A stretch of DNA of 64,000 bases from Acholoe squamosa. Taxonomy: Eukaryota; Annelida; Polychaeta; Phyllodocida; Polynoidae. The stretch covers positions 60,553,774 through 60,617,773 of the forward strand of contig OX439046.1 in the NCBI GenBank assembly GCA_949317995.1, read 5' to 3'. The notes under the pieces are model-generated. The model searched no databases. It was given only the letters and a program-made list of their open reading frames with translations, and was not told where the DNA came from. Shown here piece after piece: positions 8,329 to 18,200 of this stretch. The first letter of the stretch is position 1, and each line of letters starts with the position of its first letter. The translations under genes were made by a program, and so were the position numbers.

Positions 8329-11180
8329 CTACTTCTTGCCGCCCTTACACCACTTAAAAGCAATGGTCAACTTTTTGGGGTCACTCTTCCTCCTCCTGTA
8401 AAAAAATGTGATATAAAAATGTGAGAACAGAACGGTAAAATTGAAAAGAAGTATGATGTTACAAGTAGGAAGGAACACCAAGTTAAATATTAATACAAAG
8501 TACAATCTTTAAAAACAAATTTAATGCCAGCTGTTAGGGAAGAAAGTTCTTTTGCCTTACCTGCTGGATCTTCTAACAGGTGAGACAGGTGAGCCTTGGG
8601 GAGAGACTTGGGAAGATGCAGCACTCACAGGGGAGTCTGTGGCTGACTGCTGGAGGGTTTCCACAACCTGCTCCAGACTCCTCCGTCTGGTGGGACGTGA
8701 CATCCTTGCTGTAATTTTAATGAACATACATGTAAAAAAATTAAAATCATTTAGTCATATAGTATTCTATAGATTAGTAGTAGAATGCCATTGCCCTGCA
8801 TCACTCGGCAAGACACAGTGGTATTGCAATCATATTTCAAATAGTAGTCAGGAAAATAGATTAAACTACTTACTCTGGGAAGATGACGGTGTGGTTGCGG
8901 GTGTGGTTGCGGGTGTGGTTGCAGGTGTGGTTGCTGAGGAATAAAAACAATTCAATAATTGAGTATAGTTACTTATTCTACATTTATTTATTAAATGAGT
9001 ATTTTGGTCATTTCTTTGGGCATAACCCTCCAATGAGTATCACTCGGGAAGACATGTTGGATATATATAGGAGAAATGGAAAATAAAATGTCTTTTTAAT
9101 ACTCACTCTGTGGTGAAGGTGAAGGGGTGGAGCTCTCCTGAGGAGGCTCGACACCAGGCTTCACAGCGGGCTGGACAGCAGGCTTAACAGGAGGCTGGAC
9201 TGTGGACCTTATAAGGGAATGACTACATAGTCACCACAAGCAGGTTGTTGTGTGTCAGCATATTTTTAAAAATACAGATATATCTACATACATTATATAG
9301 TTTTGTGTTATCTAATTTGTCAGGATATTTATTAAATTTTTAGATAATTGAGAATTGAATATATAGCATTTATAAAGTTCATCCAAATTATAACTGTACT
9401 AACGAGGCTTCAAAGGTCAAGTTCAAGTTCCTCCTAATTCTGTCTCTTTGAGAACGGGTTGGGGGTGGAGAGACATCTACTGATCCCAAAAAATCAATGG
9501 AGTCTAGGTCCTCCTGCTGCTGTGGTGGTTTGGGCCTCTGTTGGGTGGGCAAGGGAACGACTGCCATAGATGTAGGTCTGAAAAAAGAATGAATAACGTG
9601 TAGATTGTTTATTTTCAACAACTTAAATTTTTAAAGCTCATAGGACCCATAGAAGAAATGTGAAGGAGGGCTATGCCCAAAGAAATGGCCAAAAAGTACT
9701 TGTCTTCATGAGTTATTCTATATTATACTAGGTTCATACAGGAAATGTGATGCCCAAAGAAATGATGCAATAGACTTACTTATCCATCTCTGCATGAACT
9801 TCTACATGCACCTCAGTGGTTGGGGATGTGGTAGTGGTTGGAGACTCCGGTGGTGGGACAGACTCCTGTGGTGGGACAGACTCCGGTGGTGGCACAGAGG
9901 CTGCTGCAGAGGGGGCCTTCCGGACCTTCCGGACCTTCCTAGCAGGAGTGGCCTTGGACCCTGGAGACTCCGGTGGTGGCACAGAGGCTGCTGCAGAGGG
10001 GGCCTTCCGGACCTTCCGGACCTTCCTAGCAGGAGTGGCCTTGGACCCTGGAGACTCCGGTGGTGGGACAGACTCCTGTGGTGGCACAGACTCCGGTGGT
10101 GGCACAGAGGCTGCTGCAGAGGGGGCCTTCCGGACCTTCCGGACCTTCCTAGCAGGAGTGGCCTTGGACCCTGGAGACTCCGGTGGTGGCACAGAGGCTG
10201 CTGCAGAGGGGGCCTTCCGGACCTTCCGGACCTTCCTAGCAGGAGTGGCCTTGGACCCTGGAGACTCCGGTGGTGGCACAGAGGCTGCTGCAGAGGGGGC
10301 CTTCTTTGCAGGAGGGGCCTTCTTAGGTGTGGACTTGTAGAAGTCCATCCGTGACTGTGAGGGACTTATCTTTGCATTTACATCTGGACTTGCAGGCTTT
10401 CTGCGCTTGACAGGCAGCTTGGCTGGTGTGTCTACACTCACACCTGCAAGGCGGTGAGAAGACCTTCCTGAAGTGCCTGGGTTAGGGTCTGCCTGCTTAT
10501 CTGTAAAATGAATTAAATTATAACTTGTAATTGGCTTTTACTATTGACTTTGTATTTCATAAAATTTTATTATTTCTTTGGGCATAACCCTCCATACAAT
10601 TTTCTTCTCAGATATCGGAAATGTTTAACTCACAAGACTGTTATTATGTATACATGTTAGCATGTACATGTACATGTATAATACATACCTGTGCCTTTAG
10701 CCTTGCCAGTAGGTTTTCCTTCTTTTAGGAGCCTCCTTGCCTCCCTCTTTGCAAGTTTGTCTCTTTCCCTCTCTCTTTTAAGTTTATCTTCCGGCATGAG
10801 GCTTCTTACTTTCCTGTCTGGGTTTCTCTTCTCGTAATCCTAGGAAAAAATTAGAATACATATCCAATTTATAGATTTTTTCCGTACCAATTGGTTTTAT
10901 TCATCTTGTATAGCATCACTCGGGAAGACATCAAATTTTGGTCATTTCTTTGGGCATTACCCTCCAATGAGTATCACTCGGGAAGACACTGCTGTACTGC
11001 AGCTCCAGTACTTTTTTTTGGGTTGTTTATTTGGCACAATATGATAATTAAATATATTGAACTTACCTCCTTAGACTGTTTATCCCGGTCTTTATACTCT
11101 TGTGTGTTTTTGACCTTCTCCCTCCATGTGGATGTGCTCTCCTTTGCTCTTTCTGACTTCTCTTCTGGAGTCAACGGCAT
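8329..11180 (-). CDS. spliced gene for a 511-aa basic Pro/Ala-rich protein, eight exons
   Basis: Exons read on the minus strand: 11180-11067, 10839-10689, 10500-9780, 9577-9404, 9207-9107, 8933-8874, 8708-8561, 8395-8329 (TAG). Most borders are clear (donors GTAAGT, GTATGT, GTGAGT; acceptors with pyrimidine-CAG). The exon 4 donor (GTTAGT) and exon 5 acceptor (TATAAG/G) are weaker. Summed exons give 1536 nt, exactly 512 codons with no internal stop, and phases agree at every junction. The N-terminus is very charged (EEKSERAKES, KLKRERERDKLAKREARR). Exon 3 holds four 29-residue repeats with ATPARKVRKVRKAPSAAA, like a linker-histone tail. Exons 5-6 are Pro/Thr repeats and the C-terminus is basic (KWCKGGKK). 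Function is unknown; a DNA-binding partner of the 755-aa protein is a guess. Five of seven introns carry the dispersed words. Confidence 0.65.
8801..9054. repeat. dispersed words in introns 6 and 5
   Basis: Intron 6 (8709-8873) has the hybrid form TCACTCGGCAAGACA at 8801-8815. Intron 5 (8934-9106) has the second word CTTTGGGCATAACCCTCCA at 9014-9032, then the 15-bp word at 9040-9054. Intron 1 repeats the same pair and spacing at 10948-10988, so the two words behave as one composite unit there. Confidence 0.8.
9665..9759. repeat. second dispersed word in intron 3, two reverse copies
   Basis: Reverse-strand forms GGAGGGCTATGCCCAAAG at 9665-9682 and a shortened TGCCCAAAG at 9751-9759. The latter continues into AAATGATGCAAT, which is also found after the copy at 7946. 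Confidence 0.65.
9853..10310 (-). repeat. coding minisatellite in exon 3, 29-residue unit
   Basis: The unit is about 87 bp and encodes PGSKATPARKVRKVRK plus APSAAASVPPPES. There are four full copies and a partial one. Two copies carry a further 36-bp VPPQESVPPPES insertion. Copies are nearly identical at the DNA level, so expansion is recent. The Trp/Arg- and Gly-rich frames on the opposite strand are shadows of this repeat. Confidence 0.85.
10576..10988. repeat. dispersed words in introns 2 and 1
   Basis: Intron 2 has the second word at 10576-10594. Intron 1 has the 15-bp word at 10916-10930 and 10974-10988, with the second word (ATTACC variant) at 10948-10966. All are in forward orientation. 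Confidence 0.8.
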
Positions 11181-11978
11181 CTTAAAAATAAATAAATAAA
11201 TAAATTTTCATGTATGACACCTGGGTCAGTACTGACCGTCTTTGTTGTCAATAAAAGATATTATCATTATTATTAATAAATAAATGTGATTTTAAACCAA
11301 CCCCCCCCATATTTGGATCATTCCACAAATTACATTGGGGGGTGTTCAATTTTCAGACGACCCCCCCCCCCTTCATAAGTAATGATCACTCCCTAAAAGT
11401 ATAGAAATGTATGGAAGGCTGAACATTTTGACACTGCGCACTTAGTTTCTATGGTGTTATTATGGATCTTTCGTTGGAAATTCGCTGTCCCACTGCTTTG
11501 TACACCTGCAGGCACATATTAAGGATTGTCTTGGCGAGTGATTAATTCAACCTAAATCCCATAGGCAAACATACACACAGACTACCTTCGAGAAAATATA
11601 TACAAATGTAGGGAACGCTGAAGAAATTGACAGCGCGGGGATGCCGTACGAAGTCATTTTCGATTTTTCGGCAAAAAAAACATGCTCCGCTACTTTGGGG
11701 CTATTATCTATTCTCTTTCAACCCATATTTGTTATTATTTTACCATAATTTCTCATTAAAACCATCAAGAAATGAAAAAGACATCGCTTTCTTACCGTTG
11801 TTTCGTTGTCGTCTGCAGCCGGCAGCTTCGTACGCCCAAACGGCATGTCACATGATAGCGCTAAGCCAATAGGAAGCCGCCTGGCGTGTTAGTTCCAATT
11901 CGAAACACCAGATGTCACTCGGGAAGACGCTGGCTTCGGCAAGACATTATATATTTTGCCGCCATGGTTTGATACTAC
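11181..11978. other. 5' flank of the spliced gene; two further 15-bp words; retrotransposon target
   Basis: No gene was seen. The word occurs at 11527-11541 (reverse, GCC variant) and 11915-11929 (forward, last base changed). Short C-rich tracts lie at 11301-11308 and 11362-11372. Element 1 inserted at 11979. The 4-bp CTAC at 11975-11978 is repeated at 24825-24828 after its 3' LTR, so it is the target-site duplication. Confidence 0.6.
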
Positions 11979-12124
11979 TGTAGAGGTACACTTTACTACC
12001 ATAGGAGTTGGGTACCGTCTGACGTGGCGGGTGAGTCGAGTCGTCGGACGTTCCTCAGGTTCCGGATAGGTGGCAGCACCGATCCGGGTCTGTGGGGACA
12101 TCTGACGACGAACACCTGGGTCCG

Positions 12125-12133
12125 TATATAAAG
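12125..12133 (+). promoter_or_regulatory. LTR TATA box
   Basis: TATATAAAG in U3. Transcription would be expected to start about 25-30 bp downstream, near 12155. The same motif occurs at 50497-50505 in Element 2 and in every LTR of this family. Confidence 0.7.
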
Positions 12134-12250
12134 CCCAGGGCTCAGCCGCTACGTCAGAGGCCCTTCTGGCCTCCACACTATGTAAACCACTGTCTTTTAA
12201 TATTAGCTGCCTCTTTGATATCATTCGGCAGCCGTGAGTGTGCATTAAGT

Positions 12251-12256
12251 AATAAA
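12251..12256 (+). terminator. LTR poly(A) signal AATAAA
   Basis: AATAAA lies about 120 bp after the TATA box. In the 3' LTR the same signal (24722-24727) would end the genomic transcript. Confidence 0.6.
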
Positions 12257-12354
12257 CCTAACCGTTGGCATACACTTGGAATACTGTCTTACTCCTTCTT
12301 TCCGAATCGTAAGACCCGAACCCCCCAGGTCCGTAAGGCCACAAACCCTTACAC

Positions 12355-12369
12355 TGGTGCCATGACCAG
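12355..12369 (+). other. primer binding site, tRNA-His
   Basis: TGGTGCCATGACCAG starts one base after the LTR. It is complementary to the 3' end of animal tRNA-His (CTGGTCACGGCACCA), as I recall it from insects, with one mismatch (CCATG for CCGTG). Element 2 (50727-50741) and LTR-A and LTR-B of Element B match all 15 bases. Confidence 0.7.
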
Positions 12370-12492
12370 TTAATTCTGGTGTATAGCCCGGACGTTATAA
12401 CGTCCGAACGGCTAGTACATGGGTTAGACACCCTTAGGGAAGCTAACCCAGCAGGGCAATTACTTGCCCAAGAGAATGGAAATGGATCGCTA

Positions 12493-15276
12493 ATGCTCCA
12501 AGCCCATTCGGACTCACAAGATGCAGAATCAGCATCCTGGAGAGATCCCGGACCCCACTATAATGATAGTGAGGAGAATCTGCCAGACTCTGTACGACGC
12601 GAACAGTCCATACAGAGACATAGTAACTTAATAGGCCAGCATTCAATTGTTGACGAATTATGTGACTCGATGTTCGAAGTCGGTGGTAGTACTAACCCAG
12701 AACATCCGGCACCAATGCGAAAAAGGGTAACATTCGGAGAACTACCTTATAGGTTACCCAGGCCCGAATTACCAATATTAGATTATAGCGCTATAGATGG
12801 CGACTTAACCTATGCGGTACCGGAAGGTGAAGAATTAAAACGACCGGATGTCCTGTTGTTGAATGAAACTTATGTAACTTTGAACGAGAATTTAAATACC
12901 TTGGTCAAAGCTAAGGATGAAGTACTGCATGAAAAACTTCAAATGGAAGAGGACCTAACTGGCATGCGAAAGGAGTTCGAAGCCAGAAGGAGCGAGTATA
13001 TGAAAGAACTCGAGAGTGAAGAACTAAAACTTCAATCTATGAGAGATTCATTCAATAAAGAATATGACAATAGGCACATTCGTATCCAAACATACATAGA
13101 TACGAACGACCAACTAAACCTTGATAAGACAAAATTCGAATCCGAAATTCGCCATTATCAGGAGGAGTTGGATAAATTGAAACTTCAGTGCAGTAAACAA
13201 GCTGAAGATAATGAGACCATCCGGGTAGGCATCATAGCTTACAACAAACAACTGGAGGAGGATAGACAGAAACTCACGAATGAGCTTCAGGAATTGCAGG
13301 CTACTGCAATAACTCTAGATAAATATGTAGAAGCAGCCCAGTTAACTATAGGTAATATAGACCCAGCTGTGGTATCTACAATGTTGGGAAAGACATCTAA
13401 AGATGCAACCCCAATTAGATACAGCCCATTCATTGATGATGGGGCTGACAAGAATGTGGTATCCGGAATCTATAAGAAACCGGATAACGCTGCAGTAAAT
13501 GGAACCGCATCTAAACCAGTAGTTCCAATGCTGGATACGATAGGACCAGCACCACCCATACCAGATTTGAGTCACAAAATCAAAGCGACTCACGATGGTG
13601 CTACAGGGAATAATAATAATTCACCCGTGGCACAACCAAGAGCACCCGGACCAATGAGACATATGTTGACACCACCTTCATATTTCCCCCAACCCGGCCA
13701 CAGTACACCAGCAGTACCAAGATTACCGAATCCACCCCCAGGTTCTGGTAATGGTCCTACTGATGGACGTTTTCCGAGACCAAATCCGCCACAAAACAAT
13801 ATCAACGGCGGTACGCACCAACCGAGAACATCTTCCTATGGATATAGAAATAATTATAATCCATCGGGAAGTGGCAATTATCAGAATGGTAATAGCTATA
13901 ACCAGGGATGGAATCAAAATGATTCTTACCCTAGATATGCTTCTTCTGGAAACACCGGTCACAATAGTGGATACCCTGGTGGTTCATCTGGAGGCTATAA
14001 TAATAATGGTCCACCAGGAGGAAACCCTCCAGGCGGCCCAGGAGGATCCGGATTCGGAGGATCAGGATCAGGAGGAGATGGCAGGAAACCTAACAGGAGA
14101 ACTTCTATGCCTGCAGGGATGCAAACCATCTTTGATAGAAGCCAATGTATACAAAACCTTGGCATTGACTGCTACCGAAAGGGAGCAGACGGCATGGAAG
14201 TCATGAACTGGAGCATGCGAGAAGCAGATAGACTACGCGGATGTAATAATCCGGCACGTAGGCAGGCACGGATACCCCCTCCATATGATTCTAATGATCC
14301 ATGGAAGGACAGGTATCAAGCTTTTGTTGACGAAGTCAATTGTAGTGGCTGGACAAAAGAAGAAGCTCTGCCATATTTGATCTGTTGGTTAAATAAAGGC
14401 GGAAAAGTAGCTCTCAACCAATGGAGAGCAGCTTACGGGATATATGGTACCTATGATCAATTGGTCGAATGTGCCGCATACCTTTTCGGATCAATCGTTA
14501 GAGAAGATCCGTGGGTAAGCTTCAAGAAGAGGACACAAAAACCTAAAGAATCACACAAAGTCTTTGGTTTGGAGCTACAGGACTTGCTTTCGAAAGCACG
14601 TCCAAATTGGGCTCACGATGATGATTGTTATCTACAAGAATTGTTTATACAATTCTACAGTGGATTGCGTGATCCGGATCACAAGCAAGTGGTCTGGGAC
14701 TCTTGGAAAGATGACACTTCCTTCAGTGATCTGTTCATAGCAATCGATGGACATGACATGAAGAAACGTTTGGTAGGTCTCGGACCTAATCCAATAAGAG
14801 CAGCTCCATTCCAATATGGAGGTACACCTGCTCCGGTATACGATACTTCCCAATTAGCTCCGGTTGAATCGAATGAAGTTGATGAGAATGATGAATATGT
14901 CTCCGATGAAAACGGAGATTATATTGGTTCAGTGCATGTAGCTGGAAAGTATTACCGACAAAAGCGGTATAGGAAAATACATTCGAGAGGGAGAGGAGGA
15001 TCTGTTGCTGGTAAAACAGCTCCCGGATCAACTCAACCTGGCAGTGTAGCCTCTACGGCGAACCCAACTGTAGCAGCCCCTGTTGCTCCGACTAACATGA
15101 TGGAAACATTATTAGCCGGATTAACAGAAGCTCTAAAGAGACCGAGAGTTGACAAATCTCAGAGGAGATGTTTCAGATGCCAGAAACTGGGGCATTATGC
15201 TCCAGAATGTATGGCTGAAAAACCTGTCCCTCGTAGACAGGAGAGTGTCTCTGGAGTAAGTACAGAGGAAAACTAA
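12493..15276 (+). CDS. gag: gag polyprotein, Element 1 (927 aa from first ATG)
   Basis: Structural protein of the retrotransposon particle. The frame is open from 12337, but the first in-frame ATG is 12493; upstream starts would be non-AUG. From the ATG: an acidic N-terminus; a long heptad-rich coiled coil at about residues 120-290; a Pro/Gly/Asn-rich linker at about 320-535; a capsid-like retrotransposon gag domain at about 540-770 (around GGKVALNQWRAAYG and FYSGLRDPDH); and a CCHC zinc knuckle CFRCQKLGHYAPEC at 893-906. It is about twice the length of a usual Ty3/gypsy gag because of the coiled coil and linker. The frame ends EEN-TAA and overlaps the pol frame by 40 nt in -1. A short upstream ATG at 12362 opens only three codons. 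Confidence 0.92.
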   Translation: MLQAHSDSQDAESASWRDPGPHYNDSEENLPDSVRREQSIQRHSNLIGQHSIVDELCDSMFEVGGSTNPEHPAPMRKRVTFGELPYRLPRPELPILDYSAIDGDLTYAVPEGEELKRPDVLLLNETYVTLNENLNTLVKAKDEVLHEKLQMEEDLTGMRKEFEARRSEYMKELESEELKLQSMRDSFNKEYDNRHIRIQTYIDTNDQLNLDKTKFESEIRHYQEELDKLKLQCSKQAEDNETIRVGIIAYNKQLEEDRQKLTNELQELQATAITLDKYVEAAQLTIGNIDPAVVSTMLGKTSKDATPIRYSPFIDDGADKNVVSGIYKKPDNAAVNGTASKPVVPMLDTIGPAPPIPDLSHKIKATHDGATGNNNNSPVAQPRAPGPMRHMLTPPSYFPQPGHSTPAVPRLPNPPPGSGNGPTDGRFPRPNPPQNNINGGTHQPRTSSYGYRNNYNPSGSGNYQNGNSYNQGWNQNDSYPRYASSGNTGHNSGYPGGSSGGYNNNGPPGGNPPGGPGGSGFGGSGSGGDGRKPNRRTSMPAGMQTIFDRSQCIQNLGIDCYRKGADGMEVMNWSMREADRLRGCNNPARRQARIPPPYDSNDPWKDRYQAFVDEVNCSGWTKEEALPYLICWLNKGGKVALNQWRAAYGIYGTYDQLVECAAYLFGSIVREDPWVSFKKRTQKPKESHKVFGLELQDLLSKARPNWAHDDDCYLQELFIQFYSGLRDPDHKQVVWDSWKDDTSFSDLFIAIDGHDMKKRLVGLGPNPIRAAPFQYGGTPAPVYDTSQLAPVESNEVDENDEYVSDENGDYIGSVHVAGKYYRQKRYRKIHSRGRGGSVAGKTAPGSTQPGSVASTANPTVAAPVAPTNMMETLLAGLTEALKRPRVDKSQRRCFRCQKLGHYAPECMAEKPVPRRQESVSGVSTEEN
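15237..15276 (+). promoter_or_regulatory. gag-pol overlap with candidate -1 frameshift site GGAAAAC
   Basis: The pol frame opens after a TAG at 15234 and overlaps the gag end by 40 nt. Pol is in the -1 frame. GGAAAAC (15267-15273) sits immediately before the gag stop in gag phase G-GAA-AAC, and the AAC-to-AAA slip in the A site is of the classic kind. It is not the standard XXXYYYZ heptamer because its first block is GGA. Element 2 and Element B keep the same seven bases before their gag stops. GGAG/CTCC just downstream could form a small stem. Confidence 0.45.
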
Positions 15277-18200
15277 GGAGGGGTCTCCCGAGGGGCAAAG
15301 AAGGGGATCCCAGTGACAAATCTTGCCATGATATCACCATCCGTGATGATAGTTCACATGAAGTAACAAGATCGCCTAACACCGAGGTGGTTGTAGACAC
15401 CCGGAAGGTTAGGGAAGCTGATATAACAGGTGCTATGGGAGCACAGGGGAAACCCAATATCAGTAACGAGGCAGGCGGCTATTCGTTAGCCAAGGTCTGT
15501 GGTGCCCACCTGCCCCCGGGTCATCCTTGTCTGGAATTCTTAAAAGGATGTGGATTGACTCCTGGTGTGAAAAATGACGTTCCGATTGTCACGGACATGC
15601 CCTCTGTTCTAAACGGAAGGCGGTGGTATGTTTGCCTTACTGTTAACGGAAGGTCTGCCGAATTCCTTGTGGATACGGGAGCTAGCCACTCTTGTATCTC
15701 CAGGGGGTTCTACGACCTTATACCGGATGAACATGATACTCTCAAATCGGGAGGAAGTGCTCAGACGGCCGACGGCAGTACCTTGCAAACGTATGGTAGA
15801 ACTTGTGTGAGACTACAGTTAGATGGTATACATGACTATGTCATGAGCGCCACCGTTGCGGATATAGCAGATGAGGGGATACTCGGGTTGGATTTCGCAT
15901 CCCTGTATGGTGCTGTATTGGAACCCCAAACAGGAGTGTTGAGTGTGAGATACCCGTACCCCGTGAAGGTTAGATGTGCACTGAGACAAGTGAGCAGTAT
16001 GGCTAGTGTGGCACACACTGTGCGAATCCCTCCGGGAGTAGCCTGTGATGTGCTCGTAAGAAGTGATCCTGCAATGCGTAACAAACCTGCAGTGATAGAA
16101 CCGGATGTAGTTACTTTGTCAGGTATTGGATTAAATTCTGTAGACACTATAGTAGCGAATGCATCCTGGTCGGTAGTACCTGTCTCCAATACTGGAAACA
16201 CTACTATCTACTTGAAAAAGGGACAAGTTTTTGGAAACGTGACCCTTTCGGAAACTGTAACGGATAGTAAGCTAAGCTTACAGAAGGTAACAGGAGATGA
16301 TGAAATTTCGGAAGACTTACTTAAGTTGTATGATGAAACTTCATTAGAAGATCCGGAACACCGGAAAGAGTTCTATGATATGCTCTGTCAGTATCATACT
16401 GCCTTTGCCAAACCTGGTGAAAAACTAGGTACGACAAATAAGGTATTACATAAAATAGATACTGGAGATGCCGAACCCTTTAAGATACCGTATAGACGGT
16501 TACCCTTAGCAAAAAAGAGAGTAGCTGAGGATGAAATAAATAAGATGTTGGAACAGGATGTAATAGTCCCTTCCAATAGTCCATGGAGTAGTCCTGTGTG
16601 TATGGTAACAAAAAAGGACGGTACTATCCGTTTCTGCATAGACTACAGGAAGTTGAATGGAATAACGAAAAAGAATTCGTATCCATTACCGAGAATAGAT
16701 GAAACCATTGACTCCTTAGGAGGAAACAGTTGGTTTTGTACCCTAGACTTGCAATCAGGCTATTGGCAAGTGGGAATGAACCCTTCAGATATGGAGAAAA
16801 CTGCATTTTCAAGTCATATTGGATTATTCCAATATAATGTAATGCCGTTTGGATTGTGCAATGCACCTGCAACATTTGAAGCAATGATGGAAACAATTCT
16901 AAGTGATTTATTGTGGAAAAGATGTCTTGTATATCTAGACGATGTCATTGTCTTCGGAAAAACATTCGAAGAATGTTCTAATAACCTAAAAATGGTACTA
17001 GAACGTATTATTTCAAATGGTCTCAAATTGAAACCTAAGAAATGCCACATGTTTAGAAAGTCCATAAATTATTTGGGCCGCATCATCAGTGATGAAGGAA
17101 TAAAGGCTGATCCGGAAAAAATCGAATCAGTCACGAATTGGAATAGACCTAAAACACCCAAGGAAGTGAGGTCCTTTTTAGGATTCTGTTCCTATTACAG
17201 GGAATTTATTCCGAATTATTCTAGAGTCAGTTACCCATTACAATCAATAGCTAACTGGACTCCAGGAAGTACCAAGGAAAAATTTCCTTGGACACATGAA
17301 CAGGAAAACGCTTTTCGAAAGCTAAAAGACCTGTTCACGAGTACTCCCGTATTGCAATATCCGAATGAGACGGATCATTTCATACTGGATACTGATGCTA
17401 GTAATGATAGCATTGGTGCAGCTCTCTCGCAAGTCCAAAATGGGAGAGAAGTACCAATTGCCTTTGCCAGCAACACACTGAGCAAGACTCAGCGCAATTA
17501 CTGCACAACCAAAAGAGAGTTGTTGGCAGTAGTCGTATATACCAAGAAGTTTAAACATTTTCTATGGGGAACGAACTTTACTTTGCGTACGGATCATTCC
17601 TCTTTAAGGTGGCTACTGAACTTCCGAGATGCTGAAGGCATGTTAGGCCGATGGCTAGCCCATTTATCCGAATATGGGCTTGAACATCAACAGATTCAGC
17701 ATAGACCCGGAGTTAAGCATTTAAATGCTGATGCTTTGTCTCGAATACCAATCCGGAAATGTGATAATCCGGATTGTACTGATTGTGGAGCTCATAAGGC
17801 AGTGTTAGCAGGGATTCGAAGACCATTCGTACCCCTAGTTGCCAGTATACTGGATTGGTCCATGAATCACATACGACATTTCCAGGAAGCTGACTCGATA
17901 ACTGCACAGCTACTGCAATTAGTACCAAAGGGTATACGTCCAGTTAGACCAGAGGTCTCTCTGGAAAATCGAGAAATGAGAAGGTTTCTTGCTCAATGGA
18001 CCGAGCTTGAAGTCCGGAAAGGCGTGTTATACCGTTGGAAGCCATGTAATAATGGTGATAGAATCATGCAAGTGGTGATACCACATGCCATGAGACATGA
18101 CATTATGTACTTTTGTCATGGACATCGGACCAGTGGTCATTTCGGAAGGAAACGCTCGCTAGCACGACTTTCTAAGAAATACTATTGGCCTGGCATGACA

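Larger units (their letters stand above)
11979..12353 (+). repeat. 5' LTR of Element 1 (375 bp)
   Basis: TGTAGAGG...CCTTACA. It contains a TATA box TATATAAAG at 12125-12133, a splice-donor-like GTGAGT at 12234-12239 and AATAAA at 12251-12256. This gives a U3 of about 170 bp, a short R and a U5. The 93-codon open frame across the LTR spans the TATA box and is not considered a gene. Confidence 0.95.

Noticed and set aside
9794-10354. Trp/Arg- and Gly-rich frames on the plus strand
   Set aside because: Antisense shadows of the coding minisatellite in exon 3 of the minus-strand gene.
12092-12373. 93-codon open frame across the LTR, repeated in all family A LTRs
   Set aside because: It spans the TATA box and poly(A) signal; its conservation is that of the LTR itself.
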